Positions 50,923-59,553 of a DNA stretch of 64,000 nt are shown piece after piece. Source of the stretch: an uncultured Lachnospiraceae bacterium (GTDB taxonomy: Bacteria; Bacillota; Clostridia; Lachnospirales; Lachnospiraceae); NCBI GenBank assembly GCA_910585905.1, contig CAJUID010000001.1:62001-126000 (forward strand). The letters run 5' to 3'. Position 1 is the first letter of the stretch; each line of letters starts with the position of its first letter. The position numbers and the translations under genes are program-made. The notes below the pieces were generated by a model. It was not told where the DNA came from. It was given only the letters and a program-made list of their open reading frames with translations, and made no database searches.

Positions 50923-52530
50923 TTATAATCCTTCTTCTAAGATTCCCTCAATTCCCTTTTCTCTAAAAATCTTTTTATAATACCCCAATTCTTCCTGAAT
51001 CAGCCCATCAATCACACGCATCCCGAGCAGCTCTACTGGCGCTCTATCGTCTGTCAGGATCAAGTTGCCTCCCTTGTATTCCTTTAACCCTTCCTGCACC
51101 ATAAGAAGATGCTTTTGCAGGGTATCATCCAAATCTGCAATATCCCTAAAATTGCCAAGCGCCTTTTGATCTGAAAATGCAAACAACTCACGGTTTGTCC
51201 CCCATTCCACATCAACTGTATAGACACATGGAAAAATACTGGCAATTGTATCTGACAGATATTCATTAATATTGCCCTTCTCCTGCGACTTCATATTCAT
51301 ATTGACAACCATCACACCATCTTCTGTCAGATGGCTTCGCACCTCACGGAAAAATTCTGCCGAAGACATTTGAAATGGGATTGTAATATCCTGGTATGCG
51401 TCTACCATAATCACGTCGTATTTTTTTGAAATCCCTTTTAAATATGCCCTGCCATCATACGTCGTTACTTTTACATCACTTGGCAGCTCAAAATGTTCTC
51501 TTGCCAAATCCGTGATTTTCTGGTCTATCTCGACCCCCTCCACCACTGCTTTGGGAAAATACTTTTTGCACTGCCCCGCATAAGTGCCGCTCCCCATACC
51601 AAGCACCAAAATATCTATGCTCTTCTTTGAAGCGGCATTAGCAAACACTGGGGCTGCCAGAGCATAATCATAATACATCCCGGTTAGGGATTCATTTTTC
51701 ATATAAATAGATTGCACGCCAAACAATACATTAGTAGAAAGAACTACACTCTCCTCGTCTTCCTTGACCTGCAGATAATTATAAATTGATTCCCCTTCAT
51801 ATACTAAATTCTTTTCCCAAAAAGCAAAGCTTCCCGAATTCCCTAAAATGCTACAGACAAGGAAAAGAAAAATAGCTACAATGCAGCTTTTTATCCTGCC
51901 ACCAGACGAAAAAAAATAAAAAAGTGCAATTACCAGAAGAACACCGGAAAATAGCAAAAATGTGATAGAAGTCCCTACCGCCGGAATCGTAACAAATGTT
52001 GGCAAAAAAGTCCCTAAAATGCTGCCTATTGTGTTACACGCCCCCAACGTACCAACAATCTTACCACTGTTATCCAGGCTCCCTACAGTATATTTGACAA
52101 GGGACGGGGTAACCGTTCCCAGCAAAAACAATGGAAATACAAAAATGAGCATACAAGATAAAAATGCAGCAATCACCAAAAAATTCTGGCTCACCGTCAT
52201 TACCAGAAGCCCTGAAATTCCAATTACAATATATTTTCCTACAACCGGAATCGCTGCAATCCAATTTGCTGCAACCAAAAGCCGCAGATATAGCCTATCT
52301 GGGTTGGGGTCCCTGTCCGCCATCCTGCCGCCCCACATATTTCCAAGCGCCATAGCAATCATAATTGTCCCTATGATAATTGTCCACACGATTTGAGAGG
52401 AACTAAAATATGGGGCAAGAAGGCGGCTTGCACCAAGCTCTACCGCCATCACAGCCATCCCCGCAAAAAACTCTGTCAAATATAGATAAATCTTATTCTT
52501 CAGTATTGCCTTTCCTTCCAAACTGCCCAC
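50923..52530 (-). CDS. Membrane-fused spermidine synthase-like protein
   Basis: 535 residues. The first about 225 are seven or eight hydrophobic helices (FFAGMAVMAVELGASRLLAP; MWGGRMADRDPNPDRLYLR), and the rest is a spermidine-synthase/SAM methyltransferase fold (LVLGMGSGTYAGQ, VEGVEIDQ, VMVDAYQD, LTDDRAPVELL). It could be an aminopropyltransferase or a methyltransferase; substrate motifs are not decisive. GTG start with AAGGAG nine bases upstream. Similar fused proteins are widespread. It lies before glcK in the same orientation. Confidence 0.88.
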   Translation of the reverse strand: MGSLEGKAILKNKIYLYLTEFFAGMAVMAVELGASRLLAPYFSSSQIVWTIIIGTIMIAMALGNMWGGRMADRDPNPDRLYLRLLVAANWIAAIPVVGKYIVIGISGLLVMTVSQNFLVIAAFLSCMLIFVFPLFLLGTVTPSLVKYTVGSLDNSGKIVGTLGACNTIGSILGTFLPTFVTIPAVGTSITFLLFSGVLLVIALFYFFSSGGRIKSCIVAIFLFLVCSILGNSGSFAFWEKNLVYEGESIYNYLQVKEDEESVVLSTNVLFGVQSIYMKNESLTGMYYDYALAAPVFANAASKKSIDILVLGMGSGTYAGQCKKYFPKAVVEGVEIDQKITDLAREHFELPSDVKVTTYDGRAYLKGISKKYDVIMVDAYQDITIPFQMSSAEFFREVRSHLTEDGVMVVNMNMKSQEKGNINEYLSDTIASIFPCVYTVDVEWGTNRELFAFSDQKALGNFRDIADLDDTLQKHLLMVQEGLKEYKGGNLILTDDRAPVELLGMRVIDGLIQEELGYYKKIFREKGIEGILEEGL

Positions 52531-52619
52531 TCTTTATATCTCCTTCTGCTCTATTCATTCTGCTGCTTGTTATTATGTGGTAATCTGATTTTCCCAACAT
52601 ACACTGGCAAAGCAACAAG

Positions 52620-53378
52620 CTATACCTGCGTTGCCCCGTCAACAGACAAAATCTCTCCAGTAATATAGCTTGCAAGGTCACTTGCCAAGAATAATACCGC
52701 ATTTGCAACCTCTTCCGGCTCTCCTACCCTGCCAAGAGGAATCGTAGAAGAAATTCTCTGTACCATCTCATCTGGAAGCGCAGCTACCATATCAGTTCTT
52801 GTTACACCCGGCGCAACCGCATTGACCCGAATCTGGTCCTTGCCAAGTTCTCTTGCGAGAGATTTTGTCAGACCATTCACAGCAAACTTTGAAGCCGGAT
52901 AGCCACATCCTGCAGGCTGGCCATAAATACTGACCATAGAACTCATATTAATCACCGAACCACCGCCCTGCTCCTTCATAATAGGCGCTGCCGCTTTCGC
53001 ACAGTTAAAAACTGCATTGACATTTAGTGTCATAATATTATCAAAATCTTCCGGCTTATACTCATATAGGGACTCCCTTGCTGAAATTCCAGCATTGTTC
53101 ACAAGGATATCTACTCTGCCAAACGCCTCTTTCACAGACTGTATTGCCTTCTCAACCTCCACATATTCGCCTAAAGGCGGACACAACCCCATTACATTTG
53201 CATCTGGATTCTCTGATTTAATCTTTTCCAGCGCCTTATCGACCGTTTCCTGCCTAGAGCCAAACAACGCAACCTTCGCGCCTGCCTCCAAAAATCTCTG
53301 GACAACTGCAAAGCCAATACCCCGCGTGCCTCCTGTTACGATTGCTGTTTTTCCTTCCAGCATCTGTGTTACATTCAT
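52620..53378 (-). CDS. Short-chain dehydrogenase/reductase (BaiA/FabG-like)
   Basis: 252 residues, a classical SDR: TGGTRGIGFAV (NAD(P) site), NNAGIS, the catalytic serine in NMSSMVSI, and YPASK with tyrosine and lysine. The text of GGTRGIGFAVVQRFLEAGAKV and the end (ITGEILSVDGATQV) resembles both FabG and hydroxysteroid dehydrogenases such as BaiA of bile-acid-converting clostridia. A specific substrate cannot be assigned. It starts 27 bases after the NSS transporter gene stop. Confidence 0.9.
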   Translation of the reverse strand: MNVTQMLEGKTAIVTGGTRGIGFAVVQRFLEAGAKVALFGSRQETVDKALEKIKSENPDANVMGLCPPLGEYVEVEKAIQSVKEAFGRVDILVNNAGISARESLYEYKPEDFDNIMTLNVNAVFNCAKAAAPIMKEQGGGSVINMSSMVSIYGQPAGCGYPASKFAVNGLTKSLARELGKDQIRVNAVAPGVTRTDMVAALPDEMVQRISSTIPLGRVGEPEEVANAVLFLASDLASYITGEILSVDGATQV

Positions 53379-53405
53379 AAGCTTTCCCTCCTATTGATTG
53401 AAAAT

Positions 53406-54812
53406 TTAGATAATAGTCAAAACACCAAGTGATTTGAGCAACAGAATAACAAGTAAAACCGGTACTACAAACTTGACCATTACAATATAAAGTCCTTTTC
53501 TGCCAAATTTACTCCCTGTCTTTTCCACCTCGCCAATAATTACTGACGGCTTAGCGATCCAGCCAATCAAAATGCAAGTTCCAATCGCGACTAACGGCAT
53601 CAAACAGTTATTACTAATATAATCCATAATATCAAGTATCTGCGCATGCGCTCCGTTTGGCAAGACAATATCAAAGAACCATTTATTATATCCAAGACAA
53701 ACTACTACACCACCTGCCAAAGCAATGATGGTTTCAATAACTGTAGCCTTTGCCCTGGACATATGAAATTGATCCATAAAACTTGACACAACTGCTTCCA
53801 TTACTGAGACAGCACTGGTCAGAGCCGCAAATAAAACCATAACAAAGAAGAGACAGCCTACAACACCACCTATTTTGCCCATAGAAGCAAAAACCTTTGG
53901 CAGCGACACAAACATCAGGCTTGGCCCAGATGCTGCCATTCCCTCTCTCCCCATAAAAGTGTAAACTGCAGGGATAATCATAACACCTGCCAAGAACGCT
54001 ACCAATGTATCAAAAATCTCAATCTGGTTTATGGATTTCACTAGGTTCGCATCATCCCTGACATAAGAGCCATATGCAATCATAATACCCATAGCTACAC
54101 TAAGGCTAAAAAACAACTGCCCCATGGCATCTAGGAGTACGGTAAAAAACCCCTTCACCGTCAAACCTTCCAAATCTGGAATAATATAGATTAAAAATCC
54201 CTCCAAACCTGTCCTTGATACCCCTGAACTGTCTGTATGATGGATGGTCAGCGCAAAAACTGAAATACCAACTACAAGCAATAAAAGTGCAGGCATAAGA
54301 ATCTTTGAGAACGATTCTATCCCTTTATTTACCCCTCGGAAAATAATAAATGATACAATTAACAAGAAAACAACCATCTGGATAATCGGCTGTTTTTCCT
54401 CTGTAATGTAATTTGTAAAATATCCATCTACTGATGCGCTGCTTCCATCACCAGTTAAGTATGTAGTAAAATACTTTACTACCCATCCCCCAATCACACA
54501 GTAATATGGAAGAATAATTACCGGAACCAGACAAGCGATTCCACCCAGAAATTTCCATTTGCCATTCAGCTTTCCATACGCTGTCAATGGGCTTTGTTTT
54601 GTTTTTCTACCAATCGCAATTTCAGTTGTCAGCAAAGTAAAACCAAACGTAACCGCCAAAATCAGATACAGCACCAGAAAAAGCCCTCCGCCATCCTTTG
54701 CCGCCAAATATGGGAACCTCCAGATATTCCCAAGACCTACCGCACTTCCTGCAGCCGCAAGCACAAATCCAATTGAGCCTGAAAATGAATTTCTGTTTTT
54801 CTCTTTTTTCAT
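53406..54812 (-). CDS. Sodium-dependent transporter, NSS/SNF family
   Basis: 468 residues, eleven or twelve helices, beginning SGSIGFVLAAAGSAVGLGNIWRFPY, the NSS substrate/sodium motif, with KGIESFSKILMPALLLLVVG and GREGMAASGPSLMFVSLPK. It probably imports an amino acid with sodium. GGAAAG precedes the ATG. It may share a transcript with the SDR gene downstream. Confidence 0.94.
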   Translation of the reverse strand: MKKEKNRNSFSGSIGFVLAAAGSAVGLGNIWRFPYLAAKDGGGLFLVLYLILAVTFGFTLLTTEIAIGRKTKQSPLTAYGKLNGKWKFLGGIACLVPVIILPYYCVIGGWVVKYFTTYLTGDGSSASVDGYFTNYITEEKQPIIQMVVFLLIVSFIIFRGVNKGIESFSKILMPALLLLVVGISVFALTIHHTDSSGVSRTGLEGFLIYIIPDLEGLTVKGFFTVLLDAMGQLFFSLSVAMGIMIAYGSYVRDDANLVKSINQIEIFDTLVAFLAGVMIIPAVYTFMGREGMAASGPSLMFVSLPKVFASMGKIGGVVGCLFFVMVLFAALTSAVSVMEAVVSSFMDQFHMSRAKATVIETIIALAGGVVVCLGYNKWFFDIVLPNGAHAQILDIMDYISNNCLMPLVAIGTCILIGWIAKPSVIIGEVEKTGSKFGRKGLYIVMVKFVVPVLLVILLLKSLGVLTII

Positions 54813-54939
54813 CTTTCCCTACGGATGTTTCCATCCAATCCTTTCTTAATAATACTACTCCGAGTATTATAACATATCTATGCAGTAATTACATTCATAA
54901 TATTTTTCGATTTCCATAAATTTATACACACTCCAGCAG

Positions 54940-54968
54940 AAAAGGGCACCGCCTATGCTGATGCCCTA
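54940..54968 (-). terminator. Hairpin terminator beyond the uvrA remnant
   Basis: GGGCA (54945-54949) and TGCCC (54962-54966) with U-rich sequence on the minus strand (CCCTTTTC). It is related to the other GGGCAC-type hairpins of this window. Confidence 0.5.
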
Positions 54969-55001
54969 TCCAAAATGCTATTGCCCATTTGTTGACGATT
55001 A

Positions 55002-55267
55002 CTATGCTGTAGCAAAAATTTCTTTCAGTAAATATAGCAGCCCGTCATCATATTTCGAATCCCAGTCCCCATAATTAGCAAATAGCACCGCAAGAACCGC
55101 ACTTAATTTTGTGCGTGTTCCCACCGTGCTTCTGGGATTTGACTGACGGATAATCCGCTGCCTGACACACCAGTTATCACTGTAAGTTTCCCCTTTGGGA
55201 TAGCTACATTTACATTTATTAAATTATGTATCCTTGCGTTTTTAATAACTATTTTATCGCTGACCAT
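55002..55267 (-). pseudogene. uvrA-family ABC gene remnant (internal deletion)
   Basis: The ATG at 55267 has GGGGAGAGG upstream and begins the UvrA N-terminus (MVSDKIVIKNARIHNL, then IPKGKLTVITGVSGSG). The next residue should be the Walker lysine but is leucine, and the frame stops at 55103. In another frame the sequence continues with RQSNPRSTVGTRTKL and LFANYG, matching the UvrA stretch about 65 residues further on, and ends at TAG 55002. So an internal segment is missing and a frameshift follows. It cannot make a working UvrA-like protein. It sits just after the ArsR-type regulator. Confidence 0.8.
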
Positions 55268-55296
55268 TCTATTTTTCCTCTCCCCATTACAATTCT

Positions 55297-56238
55297 TTAC
55301 TCCTTCTCTGGCACCTCATCCTGCCTAATCGGTGCATAACTGATATTGACTTTAATATCCTGACTGTAATTGCCAAAAGATTTCCCAAATAATGTCAGCC
55401 CTCCAATATGACTGGCATCATCATTAACGGCCATCTTAAACTTCATCTTACTCTTAAAATCAAGTTCAAAATCATTAATTGTGATATCTGAAATTTGCAA
55501 GCCATCAATAAACGTTCCTTTTTTGTTAATCACCAGCAGTTTTAACAGTCCATACTGATTCCAGTTCGGCGGCCACCAGTCAGGAGTAAAAATCCCCCTG
55601 ATATCGCCAAAATCCCCTGGAGAAGTCCAGGAACCAATGCATATATCATTCAAATAAAAGCTGATATCCGAAGGCCACGCCTCACTGATACCAGGCGCCT
55701 CGGAACTCAATTCTGCAGATAACATAATTTGGGTAATCTTTTGGGCATAAGGAATAAAATTGGGGATTTCATACTCTATGTACCCCTTTGTAAACCAGAG
55801 GATGTCTGCATTGTATCGGTCTGCATGTGAAAAATATCTTGTATCATCTACTTCACCGATTAAAGCAGATTCACTTGCAAGGCCACATGTCGGATATATT
55901 TTATAGTTCGAAAAATGCCCAATCTTGATATCTGTAGAATACACATTTTGAGACTCCTCCGGCATATCTAAATCAATAATAATTTTATTAAGATGCAGAG
56001 AACACATTTTTTGATTGCCATGCCCTGATGATTCGCTGGATATCGCAACAATTTTACAATTTTCCAATTTCTTTATATGATTTGTAAGTGCTCCATTTGT
56101 AATCGAAAGCTCTGAAGCAAGTTCATTCATGCTCATTTCTTTATTCTTTAGTAAAAGTTTTACAATTTCAATGCGGACATCGGAGCCAAGAGCCTTGAAT
56201 ACCTCCAAGCCTTCATCCAAAGATGTAATGTGAAGCAT
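55297..56238 (-). CDS. ArsR-type HTH regulator with a C-terminal beta-rich domain (probable ara-locus regulator)
   Basis: 313 residues: a winged helix of ArsR type (EVFKALGSDVRIEIVKLLLK, MNELASELSITNGALTNHIK), then a long C-terminal domain of beta type with PDWWPPNWNQYG and SYAPIRQDE that may bind sugar. It lies directly downstream of the arabinan operon, so it probably controls it; the sequence shows no operator. Start 56238 is chosen because AGGAGG is eight bases upstream; ATGs at 56244 and 56256 are less well spaced. Two hairpins precede it. Confidence 0.85.
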   Translation of the reverse strand: MLHITSLDEGLEVFKALGSDVRIEIVKLLLKNKEMSMNELASELSITNGALTNHIKKLENCKIVAISSESSGHGNQKMCSLHLNKIIIDLDMPEESQNVYSTDIKIGHFSNYKIYPTCGLASESALIGEVDDTRYFSHADRYNADILWFTKGYIEYEIPNFIPYAQKITQIMLSAELSSEAPGISEAWPSDISFYLNDICIGSWTSPGDFGDIRGIFTPDWWPPNWNQYGLLKLLVINKKGTFIDGLQISDITINDFELDFKSKMKFKMAVNDDASHIGGLTLFGKSFGNYSQDIKVNISYAPIRQDEVPEKE

Positions 56239-56262
56239 AGACATGTCCTCCTGCATATGTTA

Positions 56263-56293
56263 AAAAGCGCACCGCCTGCGCTGTAGTGCGCTG
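56263..56293 (-). promoter_or_regulatory. Hairpin with U-run just before the regulator's ribosome site
   Basis: AGCGCAC (56266-56272) and GTGCGCT (56286-56292), followed on the minus strand by TTTTTAAC and then the AGGAGG of the regulator. It looks like a terminator placed in a leader, so it may attenuate expression of the regulator. Confidence 0.5.
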
Positions 56294-56331
56294 ACAACCG
56301 ACACACTGTGGCAAAGTTTCTTAATAAGTCG

Positions 56332-56362
56332 AAAAAGTGCACGAACGATTCATTCGTGCACG
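56332..56362 (-). terminator. Terminator of the arabinan operon
   Basis: GTGCACGAA and TTCGTGCAC (56337-56345, 56353-56361), a perfect 9-bp stem, followed by TTTTT on the minus strand, 20 bases past the GH43 stop. Confidence 0.85.
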
Positions 56363-56380
56363 AATTGTTATTTTAAAATA

Positions 56381-57736
56381 CTAATATGACTTTTTCAAAT
56401 CTCCAGCCCGTTTTGCCCAAAACTGCACCCCGTCCCCGGAAATTCCGGTCAGCGCAATGGTTGGCTGGTTCTTCTCATGATCCCAGACAGCGGTGACATA
56501 TGCTTTTTCCTGATGCGGACCATAAGCAATACTAAGTGCCCTGCCATCATATGACCATGTTCCCTGAATCGAACAGCACTCATAGTATCCTTTTGCACCT
56601 AGCTTCATAGGAACTGCAGTCTGAATTCCCTGCGGAAGCGAAGAAACCATATTAATTCGCTCATACAAACCATTCAAGCTTTCCGCTGGAATATCCTGCC
56701 TTATCTCGCCACTATATGGTTCCGGGCTAAGCATTGGCCATCCATCCTCTGACCAGTAAATTCTCCGCACCTGCATTGTTGACGGCTCCGGCTTGTTCCT
56801 AAAATTTTTCTCCCGGATATGGCACACCAGATACCAACTCCCGTCCTGATCATGCAAAACAGAATTATGCCCCGGTGCCATATACTCTGTGCCATCATTC
56901 CAGTGATAGCCGCCAAACAGCAGCATACCAATGCTGTTATCCGCATCTGTAAGGTCCGTAAGCTCCCGTCCATGATAATCAAGGAATGGGCCTTTAATCT
57001 GCCTGCTTCTGCCGACCCGAACTTGATAGTCCGTCTTTAGCGAACCATAGGAAACAAAAAGATAATAATAGTCTGTCTCCTGGTTATAGACCATATATGG
57101 GCCTTCTACCGCAGTGCTCAACCATTTTGGCCTGCACGCAATCTGCGTGCCAATGCCATCCTCGGCTGCAAGCCCAGTCTCTTTGTCCAGCAAAAGAATA
57201 TGGCAGCCTCCCCAAAAGGAACCATATACCATGTACATTTCGCCAGATTTTGCATCCGTAATAATATTTGCATCTATTGCATTGACAGACAGTTCATCAC
57301 TTGTCTTTAGCACACAGCCTCTTGGCTGAAACGGCCCCTCTGGATTATCTGCAACTGCCAAAAAAATGCAAGACTGTTGTACGCCAAAAGTAGAATTAGA
57401 ACAATAAAGTCTGTATTCATCCCCTACTTTAACAATGTCTGGAGCCCAGACATCTTTACTCCCAGTCCATGCAGAGGCTTCCGCAGGCGGGTCTCCAACC
57501 ACTTTGCCCACCATCTCCCAGTGAATTAGATCTTTCGAACGCTGGCAGATTGCCCCTGTACAATAAATGTAATAATAACCTGACGCGTCATCCTGATAGA
57601 TTGCCGGATCATGAGTCAGCCAAAGCCCCAAAGCGGGGTCTTCCCGCTTTGGTTTTGGTTTACTTTCCAAAATTGACTTTGGAGGCTCCGTAGGCGGCTC
57701 ATCTGGATATTGCGTCTTATATATGTCATTAATCAT
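56381..57736 (-). CDS. GH43 arabinanase/arabinofuranosidase, cytosolic
   Basis: 451 residues, no signal peptide. Five-bladed GH43 domain with catalytic acids D in LTHDPAIYQDD, D in AIDANIITDAKSG and E in VEGPYMVYNQET; then a lipocalin-like C-terminal domain (IQGTWSYDGRALSIAYGP). The order of domains parallels the secreted GH43 at 14384-17515 without its Ig modules. It would cleave arabino-oligosaccharides inside the cell. Its start overlaps the previous GH43 stop by eight bases, so they are coupled. Confidence 0.93.
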   Translation of the reverse strand: MINDIYKTQYPDEPPTEPPKSILESKPKPKREDPALGLWLTHDPAIYQDDASGYYYIYCTGAICQRSKDLIHWEMVGKVVGDPPAEASAWTGSKDVWAPDIVKVGDEYRLYCSNSTFGVQQSCIFLAVADNPEGPFQPRGCVLKTSDELSVNAIDANIITDAKSGEMYMVYGSFWGGCHILLLDKETGLAAEDGIGTQIACRPKWLSTAVEGPYMVYNQETDYYYLFVSYGSLKTDYQVRVGRSRQIKGPFLDYHGRELTDLTDADNSIGMLLFGGYHWNDGTEYMAPGHNSVLHDQDGSWYLVCHIREKNFRNKPEPSTMQVRRIYWSEDGWPMLSPEPYSGEIRQDIPAESLNGLYERINMVSSLPQGIQTAVPMKLGAKGYYECCSIQGTWSYDGRALSIAYGPHQEKAYVTAVWDHEKNQPTIALTGISGDGVQFWAKRAGDLKKSY

Positions 57737-58676
57737 AAGAAAATACCGGTCTTCCCTCGCTATCCCACTTCACCTGCATCAGACATGCATGGCGATTCGG
57801 GTTATACAATGGATCCCCTTCTATTTTAGATTCTGTTCTGGCATGGTATACCATAATATCATTGCCATTCTCGTCTTTTGTAAAGGAATTATGTCCTGGT
57901 CCATAAATTCCCTTTTCCTCACATGTCTTTAAAACTGGATAACGCTCCTTTTTCCAAGAAAGAGGATCCAGCAGATCACTCCCACTCTCTGCAGTAAGCA
58001 TACCGACACAGTATGCGGCACCAGTCTCACTTGCAGAATATGTCAGGAACAGCTTATTTCCATTTTTAATCACACCTGGTCCCTCATTTACCCAGAAACC
58101 AACGCGCTCCCAGTCATAATCCGGTGTAGTAAGCAATACCTGGACAGTCTTTAGCTTATACGGAGTTTCAAGCTCGCCAATATATAGATTGGAAACCTGC
58201 TTGCCCACACCAACTTTTTCAGCCCAGACATAATAATACTTCCCACAATCCTCAAATACTGTAGCATCGAGAGAAAATGCCTCAAACGAAAATTCATCCT
58301 CATCCGCCCTCTGCATTTTCCCCTTTTCTATCCATTGGTCTGTCATCGGGTCTTCTCCCTGGCACTCCAGGACATATGGACGGATATTCCAGATATCTTC
58401 CTTCTCACCGCCTGCAAAGTAAATATACCATTTACCCATAACATAGTGAATCTCAGGGGCCCAAATGTGCTCACTCATAGGGCCGCTCTCATGCTTTTTC
58501 CAAATCTCCACTTCCTCGGCATCATGCAGGCCGGCGATATCCTTTGACCTGCGCAGTATAATCTTATCATATGCAGGAACGGATGCTGTAAAATAGTACC
58601 ATCCGTCATGTAAATAAACATATGGGTCTGCGCGCTGTAAAATCCAAGGTTCGTTAAATTTAAGTTCTGTAGCCAT
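57729..58676 (-). CDS. GH43 exo-acting arabinofuranosidase-like enzyme, cytosolic
   Basis: 315 residues, single GH43 domain without signal peptide: D in ILQRADPYVYL, D in FSLDATVFEDCGKYYY, E in WVNEGPGVIKNGNK, and the end NPNRHACLMQVKWDSEGRPVF. The shape fits exo-alpha-L-arabinofuranosidases that release arabinose from oligomers; the subfamily cannot be fixed by eye. AAAGGGA lies upstream of the ATG. It is between araD and the second GH43. Confidence 0.92.
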   Translation of the reverse strand: MATELKFNEPWILQRADPYVYLHDGWYYFTASVPAYDKIILRRSKDIAGLHDAEEVEIWKKHESGPMSEHIWAPEIHYVMGKWYIYFAGGEKEDIWNIRPYVLECQGEDPMTDQWIEKGKMQRADEDEFSFEAFSLDATVFEDCGKYYYVWAEKVGVGKQVSNLYIGELETPYKLKTVQVLLTTPDYDWERVGFWVNEGPGVIKNGNKLFLTYSASETGAAYCVGMLTAESGSDLLDPLSWKKERYPVLKTCEEKGIYGPGHNSFTKDENGNDIMVYHARTESKIEGDPLYNPNRHACLMQVKWDSEGRPVFSYD

Positions 58677-58803
58677 AGCGTCGTCTTCCCTTTCTTTTTA
58701 TCCATTTATTTAGGAGACCGGCCATAATCAAAACTGATTAAAACGGCCTCCTTTCCACATGCCGCCATCAATGTTGGCAGCAAAAGCAACTAAATTAATT
58801 TAT

Positions 58804-59496
58804 TTACTGTCCATAGTATGCATTCTCGCCATGTTTCCTAAAGAAATGCTTATCCCTAATGCAGTCTGGTGCCGGACCTACTTTCGGGTTAATCAGCTCT
58901 GTGCGGAATGCCATCTTTGCAACTTCCTCCAATACAACCGCATTGTGTACTGCCTCAGCTGCATCTTTTCCCCAAGTAAATGGGCCGTGGTTTGTGCAGA
59001 GCACTCCTGGTGTATACATTGGGTTCAGTCCCTTTGTCTCAAATGTCTCAATAATCACCAGTCCTGTGTTCTTCTCATATGCCTCATCAATCTCCTCTGG
59101 TGTCAAACTTCTCGCACAAGGAATCTCACCAAAGAAATAATCTGCATGAGTTGTTCCATAGAGAGGGATACTCCTTCCAGCCTGCGCCCATGAAGTCGCC
59201 TCTGGCGAATGTGTATGTACAACACCGCCCATCTCTGGGTACTTCTTATATAATTCAAGATGGGTAGCCGTGTCAGAAGACGGTTTATAGCGCCCTTCCA
59301 CCTTGTTGCCTTCCATATCCATTACTACCATATCATCTGGTGTTAATTCGTCATAATCTACACCACTTGGCTTAATGACAAAATAACCGCTCTCTCTGTC
59401 AATACCGCTGACATTTCCCCATGTATAAGTAATCAGCCCACGCTTTGGAAGTTCCATATTCGCCTTATACACTTCTTCTTTTAATTTTTCTAACAT
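58804..59496 (-). CDS. araD: L-ribulose-5-phosphate 4-epimerase
   Basis: 230 residues, class II aldolase fold: TYTWGNVSGIDR, IKPSGVDYDELTPDD, the zinc histidines in VVHTHSPEA, the YGTTHADYF motif, and H in LCTNHGPF. It converts L-ribulose 5-phosphate to D-xylulose 5-phosphate. GGAGGG lies 12 bases from the ATG. It is between araB and the GH43 genes. Confidence 0.97.
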   Translation of the reverse strand: MLEKLKEEVYKANMELPKRGLITYTWGNVSGIDRESGYFVIKPSGVDYDELTPDDMVVMDMEGNKVEGRYKPSSDTATHLELYKKYPEMGGVVHTHSPEATSWAQAGRSIPLYGTTHADYFFGEIPCARSLTPEEIDEAYEKNTGLVIIETFETKGLNPMYTPGVLCTNHGPFTWGKDAAEAVHNAVVLEEVAKMAFRTELINPKVGPAPDCIRDKHFFRKHGENAYYGQ

Positions 59497-59553
59497 ATCT
59501 CTTTCTTTCCCTCCATTTTCTAGCCTATCAAAAGTTGCTGCGATTTACGCTCA

